Shown: positions 1 through 12,402, counted from the first letter of the stretch. The stretch: DNA of 64,000 nt from Symbiodinium microadriaticum (GCA_001939145.1 LSRX01000503.1:234935-298934); one strand, 5' to 3'. Program-made: numbers and translations. The notes: a model not told the origin generated them from the letters alone.

Positions 1-1990
1 CCGGCTGCAGCCAGGGGCGACACAAGGGTGGTGTCGACTGCGACTTGGACCCCTCCCCAGAACGGCAAGCCGTTTGCTATGACCTCGATGCGGCGGTCAT
101 CTTGCCGGCAGGGTGAGGTCCCGCACCAAGACGTTTGTTGCAACAGTAGCACCAGCTTCACGGCAGACACGAGCGGCAGCACGCTCAAGTGGGGCACCTC
201 TGGCGTGCAACACACCGGAACGGGGGCATGCAGCGAAATGATCCCCGAACTCGTCCTTGCGATGTCGGCGGCGGCAGAAAGCGGCAGTGAGCGGCAGAGG
301 GAGCCGGAGGCGCCGCAACAGCAAGACTCGGAAGTGCGAAGGTGCAAGTGAAAATTCAGGAGAAGTAGGCCTGGCCGTGAGTATACGCGCAGCGAAGGGG
401 CCTGCCTGCGAGTCCAGAAGGGCGGCAGCAGGGGCATCAAGCTCGCGGAGGATGGAGCGGTAGCAGAACTCGTCGACGGACGTGGGTGCAGGGCGTTGCC
501 ATCCATGGGTGGTGTCGAGCTGGGGTTCTTTATCCTCATCGCCAGGGAGTGGAGCAGGGGTCGTCAACAGCTCGGGCCAAGGAGGAGGCAAACCCAGACG
601 CCGTCAAGGAAGCACGCGCGAGGAGGAGCGACTGTAGCATTTTTGGAGCCCGCAAACCCCCCTCAAGAGTGTCGACGAGTGCACGCGCAGAAGCAGGATC
701 CCGGGAGCTATAACAGGCAGCACGTCGGCCCAAGAAGACCCATAAGCGGCCGGTGCGTGCCGCGCCGCACTGCGAAGTCCGAGGCCCCCATGGCGTAGGG
801 CAAGCTGGGCCCGAGCAGTGGCAAGCAAGGGTAGCCCGCTCGGGGCCCCAGCAGACAGCAGGGTGTCAAAGCAAGCCAGCACTGCATCATCGTAGGCGGT
901 AGCGAAAGCCCTCGTAGCTTCAGGCGGAAGTGACCTTAGCGCATACTGCGCCCGCGGAGCTGCGCAGCATGAGAGGAGCAGCCAGCTGATCTGGGTGTCG
1001 TGTATGGCAGGAAGTTTGAAGGAGACCGGCATGGCGGGCGAGCGACTGTTGCAGGTGCGACTCGATGAAGGCCGGACTGCCGAGGGGCACGCCCAAAGCA
1101 ACGAGGCTACGCTGCTCCGGGCTCAACGCAGTATCACCAACCCACACTGCCGAGTCAGGAGCGAGTTGCGGGACTGCATCAGGCAGAGCTCCGGCAGCAT
1201 TCCACACACGAGTCTTCGAGGCATTCAAGCGCAGTCGGGCCCGTTGCTAGATTTGGTCCTCGAGACGGCGGTAGAGTAATGCGACCCGGTCGGGTGAGGC
1301 AAGGATACAAACATCGTCGAGGTATGCTAGCACTTGCTCAGTACGGCTGGCGGAGCTCGCTGGGCATGGACAGGGACGAGGTCTCGGACCAGCTGGTGCG
1401 CACCGGCATTCCACCGTCCGCCGACCTCACTCCCGAGCACCACGAGTTGCTGGGGGACACCCACCAGCGTAGCAAGCAACCCCAGCGCAGCGATGACCTT
1501 CCCGGGGTCGCCTTTAGCGAAGGCCCAGGGCGCCCAACTGTCCACGACCTCTAGCGAGAACCAAGGTCCTTGGCAGCCGTCAACTAGCTCGAGGAAACCC
1601 CCGATCCAAGCACGACCTGCTTCCGCCTTAGCGTCCGTGTAGAAGCTCAGGGGGGCGGCGCCTTCCCGTAGCGGCTCTGGCTTCTGTAGCCTTCCTCCTG
1701 ACTCCAGGCGATCGGCTAGCCGTCCGCATAGCACCATCTGGTTTGCGAAGCGCAGTGAGGCGAGCCAAGGCGAGTCCTGTCACGATGTCTGCTGGCACAT
1801 CCGCATTAGCCAGCTCGGTCGCGGCAAAAGCGAGGAGCTCTAATGCAGGCACGTCCGCGAGCAGTATCTTGAGGTGCTCTGCACGCATGCCCGAAAGTGC
1901 CGCTGCTCCTCCCCGCCGTGCGTCTCGCAAAGCCGCCGCTGTCATACGCTATCACTTTCGTGGCTTCGCGCGGGCTTGCCATTCGCAATG
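1..1990 (-). mobile_element. Decayed LINE-like (non-LTR) retrotransposon, RT plus C-terminal zinc/endonuclease-like region, cut by the window edge
   Basis: Reading the minus strand from about 1945 down gives an RT-like start (ARRGGAAALSGMRAEHLK, then ARLTALRKPDG near 1740). After an intruding block the RT catalytic box AYLDD follows at about 1313-1327, then an in-frame TAG at 1247-1249, then a thumb-like region (NASKTRVWNAAG, about 1228-920; LRHGGLGLRSAARHAP, about 830-720). The C-terminal part has a Cys/His cluster (CRRRHRKDEFGDHFAACPRSG, about 330-200) and then VRDL..DDRRIEV..GLPFWGG..VAVDTTLVSPL, which needs a frame change near 95 and runs off position 1. The Cys/His cluster followed by acidic residues resembles the restriction-like endonuclease end of R2/NeSL-type LINEs; that is inference. 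Frameshifts and stops show it is dead. The 5' edge near 1990 is uncertain. Confidence 0.7.
1327..1737 (-). pseudogene. RNase H-like fragment of a different retroelement embedded in the LINE RT
   Basis: An open stretch of 136 codons contains FYTDAKAEAGRAWIGGFLEL followed by PWFSLEVVDSWAPWAFAKGDPG and IAALGLLATLVGV. This resembles the RNase H-like region of another dinoflagellate retroelement type (first acidic residue in YTDA, a second in SLEV, third in the conserved ALxLLATLVGV helix). It sits exactly between the LINE RT fragment ending in LRKPDG and the LINE fragment starting with AYLDD, so it replaces or interrupts the RT fingers/palm. After LLATLVGV the reading drifts into non-matching sequence, so the block is truncated. 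The family assignment comes from recalled sequence pattern, not a search. Confidence 0.5.
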
Positions 1991-2098
1991 TTGTCGTCCA
2001 TGATGGGAGCACGTGCGCATGCCCCGAAGGCTGTTGTTGCCCGGTGCCACCTTTCAGATTGCACTGACGCCTATGTTGGTTGAAGATGTTGTGCCGTT

Positions 2099-2470
2099 TT
2101 GCGGACTATGCGCGTTCGTTTTTTCTGGTCCGAGCTCTCGAGTCTGCTGCTCGACGCCCCATGCTCGTCGATCGCCCTGCGCCGTGCCATACGTGATGTG
2201 TTGTACAGAACCCATGCCGTGGCAATCTTCCCCAAGTCCGGCGTCGAAACCGTTGGGCGGCGTCCTCCACCGGATTTGTGGGATGATGAGTGCTATGACG
2301 TAATGGTCGGTCGAAATGCTGCTTGGCGTCGTTGGTGCCGTGAGTGCACAGCTGAGGCGCAACAAACGTCTAGGGCGAAAAGGTTACATTTCCATCATTT
2401 GGTCCGTAAGAAACCACATTTTCGGCATTTGTGGTTGCGGGTCCAAGAGAGCTTGGCTGTGTCGCACCCG
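2099..2470 (+). pseudogene. Possible LINE endonuclease-RT linker remnant
   Basis: The plus-strand reading contains RRPPPDLWDDECYDVMVGRN followed by AWRRWCREC and, further on, FHHLVRKKPHFRHLWLRVQ. The order W(N/D)xxCYxxMVxRNxAW, a basic spacer, then FxxxVRxxxxxFxxxW is the arrangement found between the APE endonuclease and RT of many LINEs. No RT or endonuclease catalytic box is readable beside it, and the rest of the frame to 2722 is low-complexity Arg/Ser/Pro. It lies head to head with the LINE remnant at 1-1990 but on the opposite strand, so it is a separate fragment. It could also be chance. Confidence 0.3.
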
Positions 2471-2722
2471 GCTAGGCGAGACGCTGGTGGGGCGCTCTTT
2501 CCGTCGCGATCCAGCTCGCCGTCGCCAGTACTGCGCTTGGCCGCCCCTGGCCAGCTGCTCCACAGCAGGGGCGGAGTGACGGCCCTTCCTTGGACCGTGT
2601 CGTCGACCTTGCAGCAAACGAAGGGGCCAGTCGCCTGCCGCTGCGGTCCTAAGCCGGGACCGTCGCAGTCGACGCAGTCGTGCAGGCACAAAAAAAAGTC
2701 CGCGGAAAAACAATTCAAATAG

Positions 2723-4840
2723 CTAAATCATGCAGATATAGGAGTATCCACCGGGCCTCATGAATTTCAATATTAACCGCCGAAATTTTGGTGCCAAGAC
2801 CAGTGGCATGTTTAAACACAGGTTGGGCGATAGATCCCCGTCAAAGACGACATCTGAACATATCGCTAGTATCCGTTTGCCTCGGTTCGGGTTGGTGGTG
2901 TGCCGCGGGATGCGGAGGTCGGCTGCTGCATGTTGTGCGTGCGACGCAAAGTGCTGCACGTCTGCAATGCATAGAGTCCCTCGTCCGCCCGAGCTGCATC
3001 GCCGATGGAAGTTTAAATACTGGCTTGCAGTTGCATGCTCGCCTCTGGCAGCATGTGCATGCCAAGCTGGAGAAATAGACGCCGGAAAAACTCAGCGCTC
3101 AGCGAGACAAGGCCCTGACAGCGGCGGTGGCCGCTGCCGCCGCAGATTCAGCGACCCGTCGCCCCATCGCCCTTGCTTTTGCCAGATCTGGGGCAGATCT
3201 GGGACGGCGCTGTTTGCCAGCCGACACCACAACTGCACCCCATCGTATACGGGCGACAAACGTGTCCACAAGCTCGTTCTTGGGGTCTTGCCCGATGCGG
3301 ACATCATGACTTTTCGGATGGGCGTTCTGCTCGACACCGTCATGCTGACCCCTCGGCACCATGCCGTTATCGTGCCGTCCTAACTGCAGCGTGCACCAAG
3401 CCGCACGCCAGCGCTGGATGCAGTCTGGATGTGGATGTTGATTACATTCCGATATGAGCGAGTAAGTACCGCTTGCGTAGGCTCCGTAGTAGCTGTACAA
3501 GTTGTCTACCTCGTGAATCGAGCTTGCCAACTCTTCATGGAGGTTGATGTTCACCTTACTTTGTGTTTTTGTTGTTTTTTGCTCTTTGTGCTTCATTACC
3601 ATATGAACGGGTTGGCAAGCAAAGTAGTTTCACGCTCTGACCATGACACATGGTCGTTAACGGACTCGTCTCTTGCCCTTGCCTTTGTAAGCATGCGGCG
3701 GGTTGCGGCCGTCTCCGCGATCTCCGCGGCTTCTGCTCCGCTTGTGCTTGTTGGGCCTGTCCATTACCAGGCGTAGCATGAATCCCGTGGATGTCATGAA
3801 CCGCACCGTTGTGAGCACGCCCAGAAGGAGTGAGGTCAGCGGACGGTCGGCTGCGTCCGGAAGAGCATGTGCGGCATTCTGGCTTTGAAAGGCTGCACGC
3901 TGGGAGTGCCCAAGTGGCTGCTGGATGGTGCTGACGCATGTGCCACTGCATGCAAACTGCAAAGTACATGAGGCAACACTCGCAAGTGAGCGGCGCCCAC
4001 TCCCCCTTGCTTCGTGGCTGACGTGCGTCGCCCAGTTCTCCCAACCCCCGCGCAACCCTTCTTGCCTGAGGGCCGGGCAAGGCAACTTCCGCGCAAATCG
4101 AAGAGGCCACGCCAACAACTATGAATCCTAAAGCCTAGGTCCTGAGGCCCAAACCCTCAACCCAACAACCCTAAACACCTCAATGGGTACAAGTGGTCGA
4201 CGAAAGTCGTAGCATCTTGCGGAAATCATTGCGTGTGAGCGTGGACAGCGGGGAACCAGTACTGCGGCCACTGCAATTTGTACGAGTGGAAGGTTTAACT
4301 CGCAACAGTCTTGTCAAGGAACTACCCATTTTTCTGCGTTGACATTAGGGATAAACAAACCGGGCCAAAGCCTGGCATACATGCAAACATCAACCGTTGC
4401 AGGGTCCTCGTGCGGGCATGTGCATGGGGATTCCGCGCTGACTGATACCTGAACCCTCTGCCCATCTCTGCCCCAAGCCCTAAACGGCCCTAAACCCACA
4501 AACTTTTGCGTGGTTCGTCTCAGAACGAGGTTCCTAACCCCAATGCCTCCATCAAACACTCCACAAATCAGCTAGACAAATCGCGCAGTGGCATGGTGTT
4601 TCTTGTTTCTTTTCGCGAAACGAAGGCCCACAATTAGCTTCTATACTGCTGCGGCATGCTGCGGTTACATGGGGTTTCATACCTTTGGGACCCTTGTTTT
4701 GTGGATCGTTTCGCGCCGCGCGTACGCGGTTCTTTGCGGGAGTGTACAAGGCCTTATTTTTTTGGCTTGACTTTTGACCTGATTTATCTGTCCCGCGGTT
4801 ACATGGGGGTAATGCTTTCCATCCAACATAAGGCCCGACT
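2723..4840. other. No supported gene; short CCCTAAA-like strings
   Basis: Open frames here are short, overlap on both strands and have no recognisable motif. Two places (4131-4180 and 4475-4500) carry CCCTAAA-like and CCTAAA-like strings that resemble degenerate plant-type telomere repeat. Nothing else stands out. Confidence 0.5.
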
Positions 4841-4841
4841 T

Positions 4842-5114
4842 TCACTGGAAGCTGTAAGCGCTGCGGCAGTCCAGAGAAACGAGCACCGCATCGCGTCCCT
4901 GGGCACAAGCGACCCGCACGTTGGCTGCGAGGGTATTTGTTAGAGAACTGACACGGTCGCGTGGCGTTGTCGAATTCCGGACGCACGAGCTCCATGCCGC
5001 CCCAGCTGCATCGGCCAAAAGTATTTGGAAACGGCGCAGCTCGCCCTGGCAAACGCTCTCCAGCAGCACGCGCAACTTTTTTTTGCCCCGGACATTTATT
5101 TTTTCAACTGCCAA
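4842..5114 (-). pseudogene. LINE-like reverse transcriptase fragment
   Basis: The minus-strand reading ends with LAANVRVACAQGRDAVLVSL followed by DCRSAYSFQ. This matches the RT box that in this LINE type reads about VLVSLDGRSAYDSM, with the catalytic Asp region at SLDC. Another frame just upstream (about 5025-4960) gives EFDNATRPCQF, matching the FDEATRPFQF segment that precedes it in these elements, so a frameshift lies between them. It lies 3' of, rather than 5' of, the LINE C-terminal fragment at 5214-5805, so the two pieces are rearranged or come from two insertions. Confidence 0.55.
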
Positions 5115-5213
5115 AGGTGCCGGAGCAGGGAAGCAAGGGTTACAGCTTGCTACCGGGAACCTGTGGCTACGGTGGAAGCAGGGCGTGGTTCACGCGGCGG
5201 CGAGACGGGTGGA

Positions 5214-5805
5214 CTAGCACGGAGCCGGAAGTCGGCTCGCGGGCACTGGCTCGGTGTCCTGAGCATCCGCGAGCAGGTCGCCGAGAGGTGGTTCCGTGCC
5301 GTTGCATTCGTCTGCCGCCGCCAAGGGCAACTCAAGCAGCGAGTAAACCAGCTCGCATTGCGCCGCCACACCCAGCATGCCCGTCCAATGTGTAAGGAGG
5401 CACGCTGCACGGTCTGGCGCGGGGGACTTGCGCGCACGAGCTTTGGCCAACTGCCGTCTAAAGGCCACGGGCTCCTGGCCGAACCTGCCGCCAACTTCAA
5501 TGGCGAGCACAACCAGTTTGCAACGGCGTGCGACCGCCAGCTCCGGGTATGCGTGCAGGCGTTTGCGTTTCGCCGCCTGTCAAGCGCATTGCCAGGGACA
5601 CGATCGGCATGTGGTTGCGCCGCCCGCCCGCATAACGGGCGAGACCAAGGTAGTGTCGACGGCCGCCCGGGCGCCCTGCCGCAGGGGCAATCCATTCGCC
5701 ATCATTCGCCCGTGCCTCGATGCTGCGGCCATCAGCGAGGGGTACGCTGACAGTCATGTCCCGTAGGAAGACGTTGGTTCCATGTGAGTTGGAGGAGTGC
5801 CGCAT
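5214..5805 (-). pseudogene. LINE-like C-terminal endonuclease-like fragment
   Basis: The first part (5805-5500) reads NVFLRDMTVSVPLADGRSIE; the second part in another frame (5510-5214) reads LAIEVGGRFGQEP, then AFRRQLAKARARKS, GMLGVAAQCELVYSLLELP and GDLLADAQD, ending at a stop at 5214. This is the same C-terminal module as the LINE at 1-1990 (VRDL..RRIEV there), extended to the end of the protein. The acidic LAIEVGGR box could be the E of a PD-(D/E)XK-type nuclease; this is inference. At least one frameshift separates the halves (near 5500). Strand and order are clear; function is lost. Confidence 0.6.
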
Positions 5806-5809
5806 CGAC

Positions 5810-6550
5810 GGGGCGTGCTGGCAAACGGCGTTGGCATTCGCGGTGTCTGAGGAGCGGAGGCACCGTACTCAGGCACCACTGCGGCCTGCACGTTAGCTCC
5901 GGACCTTGCGAGGATGCGAGTGCCACGCAGACCGTCAACTGGTCTGAGTTGGGCCAACGTGGACGGCACGACAGGGCGACGATTGGTGTCAGCGCATGCC
6001 GGAAAAGCGTTCCCAGATTTCCCACCAGCATCCCCACCCGATCCCACCCGAGCTCCGAACGCATGGCTTTGCTTGCAGCGTAGTGCGTGAGATAATTGCC
6101 CCGCACGGAAGCCCGCGTCGCACGTCCGCCTTCCGGAAACGTCTACTTAGCTCTTGGCTCTTGTCCCTCGAAGTCTATCGGGCGGGCATCGCCTTCGCTT
6201 TTCTTTCGGGGCTGGCATGCCTTGGCGCTGGTCTGATGGCTCGCACACGGGGGTATTCTGGTTTGGCATTCGCGAGCCGCATAGCAACATTCGGAGTTTG
6301 CATTTGGGATTTGGGAGTGCTTTACAGGCTGTAAACGCATCAACACCCAAGGCGCAATGCCCCATATGGATAGGACGCGACGAAGATCTATAGCAACTAT
6401 AGCAATCCATAGCATGCGAAGGACAAGCCAACACATGCCAAAACGCAAACGACAACGAGTCGCCAATGCAGTCTGCCACGGAATCTGGAGATCCCAGCAG
6501 GCTTGCTATAGTTAACTGCCGCAGGCAACATTACTTCTCACTCAGAGCGC
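5810..6550. other. No supported gene
   Basis: Overlapping short frames only. A minus-strand reading (6106-5732) may be more decayed LINE sequence upstream of the fragment at 5214-5805, but I find no motif that settles it. Confidence 0.4.
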
Positions 6551-6551
6551 A

Positions 6552-6652
6552 GGGCAGGAGACAGAGGAAGGGAGCGAGGGAGAGGGAGTGGGAGAGGGAG
6601 AGGGGGGAGGGAGAGCGAGAGCGAGAGAGAGAGGGAGAGAGAGAGAGAGAGG
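6552..6652. repeat. Purine (GA/GGGA)n tract
   Basis: About 100 bases are almost wholly G and A on the plus strand: GGGAG/AGGG units giving way to (GA)n. It yields a spurious Arg/Glu open frame. Such homopurine-homopyrimidine tracts can form triplex DNA; no gene context supports a role. Confidence 0.9.
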
Positions 6653-7455
6653 TTTAGAGCTCGTGCTCTGGGTGTTAGGATCTACAAGCTTACAGGGTTC
6701 AGGCCTCGGGATAGACATGGTTCAGAATTGTATTGTTTATCGGTTTATCATTTACGACTTTGTGGTGGGTTCACAGGACCTTATCAGGCATTACGGTTAA
6801 GCACATCGGCGTGCAGTGTGCACGCGCATGATGGCATATGCAGGCTTGCTGCTGTCATCAAGAGAGAGAGAAGGGAAGCTGCAAAGCGGCCTCCCCTCCA
6901 GCGATGTTGAAGAGGCGCTTTCCTTGCACGGAACGAAGCCCCTCAGGGTCATTGAAGTACCTGCACAAGAAATCAACTCACACAATCCATCTCATGAGCA
7001 ATTATCATGATCGTTCAGCCTATGCTAGAATTGCTCAGGCCGGCTGCCTCCCAAATCCCTGCTGCGCCAACCTCTGCGGTTGCAGCAATATATAGTTACA
7101 TCCTCTAGATTGAATGATTCACCACGGAGAGCAGATGTCACTCACCCCTTCAAAGCTGCTGGCCCGTTGACTGGACCATGAGGCGCATCAACTTGTCGAC
7201 GTCGAAGTGGTAGGGCCTGAAAGCATGATTAGCTCTAATTGGCAAGCACTAGCAATCTTAGCAAGCATGACCATGGAGGAGCCCAGATCCGTTGAGCATT
7301 CCATGAGGCAGTCAAGCTTTCGGCAGAGGAGGCACCAAACACAATGTGCTGGATAAACACGAGTTCAAGTTCTACATAGCAAGCTTGAACAGTACGTCTC
7401 ACAGACTCCAAAGGCTCCGGTCCGAGCAGTAGCTTAAGACTCCAAGCTGCTCACG

Positions 7456-10400
7456 GTGTTTCGATCGCAGAATTTGGCACCTCAGAATCTACAGTGCTTC
7501 ACATCGTTTGACTCCGGGGGAGGCAGGCAACTTGGAGGCGTGGTAAAGCATCCATTCGAGCCCTCCCTGCAAGTGGACGAGGCCTTTCTAACCCTCTCAC
7601 CCCTCCAGTCGGTAACAACTCTTGCACTTGCACCCGATCTAAACTCGCCAAGCACGAAGGTCACAACAAAGCTGACTGGAGAAGGGCGAGGAGCTTCGCA
7701 GCTAGTCTCGTTGCTAAAAGCTGGGCCCGTCCTCTCAGGACTGCAGAATGATGATAGGGGAATCCGGGAAAGCCGCAGTGGCACACATCAAGAGCCTCGA
7801 AGAGCCTCCAAAGAGCTGGGTGCCAGGCTGACAGCACCGGGCCACTCAGGCTTGCCCTGCACAGAGCGGCAACCGTACGACTATGCCCCCTTTCTTTGTG
7901 AGTGTGTTCTCTCAGCACTCACAGTCACTTGCTTACAAGACTTACAATTGTGGTGCGAGATCAGGGAAGGAAGAAGTGCCTGGCTATGGACCAAACATCC
8001 AGAGACTCGAGAGTCTCACAAGCTCCGGAATGCAACCGGGGCCTCGGCGGGCAAGTCCATGGTGGCACCGACAGGGCCACGAGACGTCAGAACACGTACT
8101 TCGCGATGCAACTTCGATGGTGTGAAGTTTAGCAGATTCGCCAAAACGGTTTGAGCCCAGTCTTGCATGGTAATCATCACATCACCCTCTCGCAGCTCTA
8201 AGCCATGATGGCTGCGACAAGCAGCAAAAATGATACAGAACAGACTCAGACATGAAGCCGCTCTGCCTGTTACAGTACTAGACCTGGACATAGTGAGTGG
8301 ATGCTCATCAAACATGTGTTGGCAAACACGTCCCGCACCTTAGGTCCTTGGGTCTGCGGCTTCAAAGCGATGTGGGAGTCGAAGTGTGAAACGCATGGGC
8401 CGGCAATGGCCACACCAGTCGGGCGGCGGGGGCACGGAGACGGACGTCCTCGACGGCGTGGTGAGACGGCGAATGTCGGGCAGAGCTGTACACAGTGACA
8501 AAGATCTCGTCAGCTCTCGGGCGAGTTGCTGGGGCTCAGGAGACCGCGCCTAGCATGCAGCGTGGCAAGTGCGGGCGGCAATCTGAATCATCTGAATCAG
8601 AAGAACTCTTCTGAGAGGCAGGAATGTCGAAAATCAGGCCGGCAGAGCCACAGGCGGGGATTGGAGCTCTCTCGCAGCCGGTGCATCTCGTGCCTAGCAC
8701 GTGCTGGGTGATTCTGCAGAGATGCAGATGTTGTCCAATGAAACCGAGGAGCTCGTAAGTCTCGCGTTGACCACCTCCACTGTGCAACACTTCTACGTCC
8801 CGGAGAAGACACAGACTCAATGCATGTCAGTGCTGTATTGTCGATGACAGGCATTGCTTGTCAACACGGGCAGCTCCCCAATCCCAACGTTCCGGAGATG
8901 TTCCTGGCTACGTGTGCATGGTACACCCTTCAACGACGATCTCAGTTTGTAGCGGCTCCTTCGGTCGGACATTCTGCAGCGGGGTCGGTAGTCCCTCTCG
9001 GGCAACTGTACCCGCCACAAGTCGGGACCGACTCTGACCAGGGCCAGTGCATCTGGTGTTCCGGACCGTCGTGACGTGACGTGTCTGGGAAGATTGCGAG
9101 GCTTTTGAACGAACAGGCAGAGTAGTCTTCATCCCCTGGTACAATAGGTCAGGGCGTGGGCGTGGAAACCGAAGGTCTCTGGGCCTTCCAAGTCTCCGGG
9201 CAGTTGCAGCTGCTCCTGCAAACAAACAACAGGCTTTGCGGCTTTGCGGCTCTGCCCGCAACTACCAGCTACGAATCTATCAGGTACGCTGCCTGAAACA
9301 GCCTCTCTACTGCACTCCATGCGATGCTTGCCCTGGTCTCTGAACGCTCCTTCCTTACCAACCAGAAAATAAGTGTTTCCAATTCAAAAACACTGGCCAG
9401 CATGGATCACTCGGTTGCCCGCGTCCCTCCGACCCCTATCACACTCCTGAGAACGGACCACTCGCCGAAAAGCAACCGCAGGGATGCGTCGGTCTAGCAT
9501 GTCTTGGTACCTGCGGGATGTCAACATGTACAATGCGCAAGGACGCAGTTGGCTGGAATGCCTTTTTTTCGATGACCGAAGCAAGATCATCAGCACACAC
9601 AGCATGACGGTCGAAAGGCCTCACAAGTCCGCTTCGTTTGGCGCAGAGTTTTGACACTGTGTCTAATTTTCTCTTGGCGAAAGCATCTGCAGGTGGATGC
9701 ATCTCGGGTGCCACATTGAGGCTTCGGCCGATAATAATGGCTTTGTCAGTCCGGGAGTACACCTGCTCCGTTGGTCAATTCACCCACCTATAAGGATTGG
9801 CTTGCTCTCGCAGTGCGATTTACTTCAAGTTCAAGGCCCAGCGCCTGCTTCTTCACTGGATCGCCGTCTGCGTCGTCTGTCTCGGACATCCGCAGTGATT
9901 CTGCGGAAGCAGCTGTCCAAACCTGCCGTTGTCATCCGTCCATGGGCGCACAGCAACCACCGACCGATGCAGAGATGGCTCTGGGACATGTGCCCAGAAG
10001 GCAGTCGTAGGTAGGGATCCCAAACCTCTGTAAACTCAGCCTTTGCTGCTTGGCTGACATCCGCTCTGCTCTAGGCGCCGTACATCCCAAGACAAATCCA
10101 GCGGTACTCAGCGAGGTCAGCGAGCATGCGTAGTTGAGTGCCTCATGCATACGTGAGTGTGAAGCCTGCAGATTACCTGTGCCATGTTCTGCTGCCTCCA
10201 GCGGCAGGAACGGACTCATTCTGGCCACGAGTACGAACTTCCAGCCTGGTACACTCTGAAATGCTAACGGTTGGGCTGGCCCGTTGCACCTCCTTGCCTT
10301 CCTGCTCGACTATCTCGTCTAGCACCTGCCCATGGACATGTGGCAGAAGGCACCTTCTGGATACTGCAGGAGCCTCTACCCATTCCAAGTGTCGGAGCCT

Positions 10401-11160
10401 CGGAACGGCAGCTTAGCATGAGGCTGCAGCTCGCAACTGTGCAGCTGTTCTCGGCCCTTCTCTTTCCGCACGTCCTCCCTCCCTCGAGATGGGAGTGGAC
10501 GGGGGTCGCCACATCGCATGCTTTCCACAAGTATCGAGTCTCTTTATCTAACTTGTTCGCTCGCGGGCCGGAGCAAGTTCCACATTCTTTTAATTTTACT
10601 GCAGGGGAGACTGGACAAATGCAAATCAGCTGGCAAGAATGCAACATGCGACAGGCCTTCTGATCAGACACGACCGGAAGAGGAAACGACCTTACACAAG
10701 GTGATTTCGCAAATGCACCAGGCATGTATCGAACAAATGCCCAAATCAAAATCAACATTTCATTATGCTACTGGTGGCTTCTGTTCACGGTAGCTTGGTT
10801 GATAAGAAGCTGCCAAACCCGAACGGTCACATAGAGTGGCCACATACAATCCACCCTGTCTACATGAGTTCCCATGTCATGCAGCACCGACTTGAGCTTG
10901 CGGCCGATGCCAAACGAGATGAGTCCACCAACCGAGACGCCGCTGAAGACTGCAGCAGTGCCTTTCATGCCACGAGAGAAGCACTTGGCAAAGTTGCTCT
11001 TGCATCTTGCTCCTTTCGAGGTTTTGAGTAAGCCGGCAAGCCTGCAATGCATCCCTGCAACACCTTTCCTTTGAAGATGTGGGCAAAAACGACCTTTGGA
11101 GCACACTGCAAGCAATGCCGTCATTGCCAAACGTAGAACGAGGATTATGTTGAGCCGCAC
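7456..11160 (-). other. Scattered minus-strand exon-like segments, gene(s) of unknown function
   Basis: No complete gene is readable, but several minus-strand pieces have protein-like composition and end at plausible splice sites. About 11040-10860 reads CKSNFAKCFSRGMKG followed by VFSGVSVGGLISFGIGRKLK and SVLHDMGTH. About 10390-10210 reads VHGQVLDEIVEQEGKEVQR. About 9690-9540 reads ADAFAKRKLDTVSKLCAKR. About 8185-8020 reads LREGDVMITMQDWAQTVL followed by NFTPSKLHREVRVLTSRGP. They could be one gene or several. I recognise no family. The glycine-rich hydrophobic stretch near 10900 could be a membrane hairpin. Spaces between them are non-coding as far as I can see. Confidence 0.3.
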
Positions 11161-11319
11161 TCAGGTATAGCTGGGCTTGCAGCTCCGGCTCCAATCCACA
11201 AGCCGAAAGAAGGCAGGCAGAAGATGTTAGCCTGGCAGGATCACCCATCCATATGAGGTCAGGCGATGAGGAGTGGGACAGGGTGAGATTCAATCGCCGT
11301 GGTGGGAGTTCCATCGCTG

Positions 11320-12060
11320 AAGCGTAGCATGCGACACAACTTGCTACGGTTCGCGTGAGTTTGGGTTTGCGCTCATCAAGATGAATATCTGGGCCAGCGC
11401 CACTCTGGTAATGCTAAACCTCGAAGCTTGAAACATCCGAAAACACTGTTTGCTTTTGGAAAATGCACCGCTCTGCCGGTTTCGAGGTGGTGCAGAATTC
11501 ACATGTTCTTAGCATCATGCATTCGAACCAGGCACTGTCATTATCTCCACTCGGTTCCCAAAAGCCCTAAACCCTAAACCCTAAAAAGGAGTGACTGGTT
11601 GCCAAAAGCCCAAGCTCCAGAAAGGGATGATGGGTGGGCAAATACAACACCCCAGAAGGAGCGACTGCTCCCCAATAACTTGCTACACTGAAAGGAAATG
11701 ACTGGTTCGCAGCCCTAATACGAATAATGTTTCAACATACCGCGGCTGCCTTCGCAAAACCCCAAATCCTGCAAAGTGACTGCAAAACCCTTCAAACCCA
11801 AAAGACAAGCCACAAACAGTGGTAGAAGCTAAACCAGAGCCTTAAAGCTCCCTTGAACCTTGAGGGAATGTCTGGTTTGGAAAATGGCGGCCGCAAGCAA
11901 GCCCCAAGGGAGATCATGGCCTTGAAAGGTGCAACTGATTTCCGAAAACTCTAGTCTGAGCCCCAAGAGGAGTAACTCGAGATGATGCAAGCTCACCACC
12001 CCTTTAAATGATTGCTAGGTTACCAAAACCAAACAGATTCCCTATACTATGCACTCGTAG
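11320..12060. other. Non-coding stretch with an interstitial telomere-like string
   Basis: No open frame of note. At 11565-11585 there are three tandem CCCTAAA units, the telomere motif of plants and dinoflagellates. Around it, phrases such as gactggtt and ccaaaa recur irregularly (11590-11960), suggesting a degraded dispersed repeat. Confidence 0.6.
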
Positions 12061-12079
12061 TACTGCTCCTGCGACAGCT

Positions 12080-12327
12080 GCTACTAACTACTAACTACTA
12101 ACTACTTACTAACTACTAAATACTAACTACTAACTCCTAACTACTAACTACTAACTAACTAATTACTAAATACTAACTACTTACTACTTACTGCTTACTA
12201 CTTACCACTTACCACTTACTACTTACTACTTACTACTTACTGCGTACTACGTACTACTTACTACTTACTACTTACTACTTACTACTTACTACTTACTACT
12301 TACTACTTACTACTTACTACTTACCTC

Positions 12328-12361
<34 letters not shown>

Positions 12362-12366
12362 CACTA

Positions 12367-12402
<36 letters not shown>

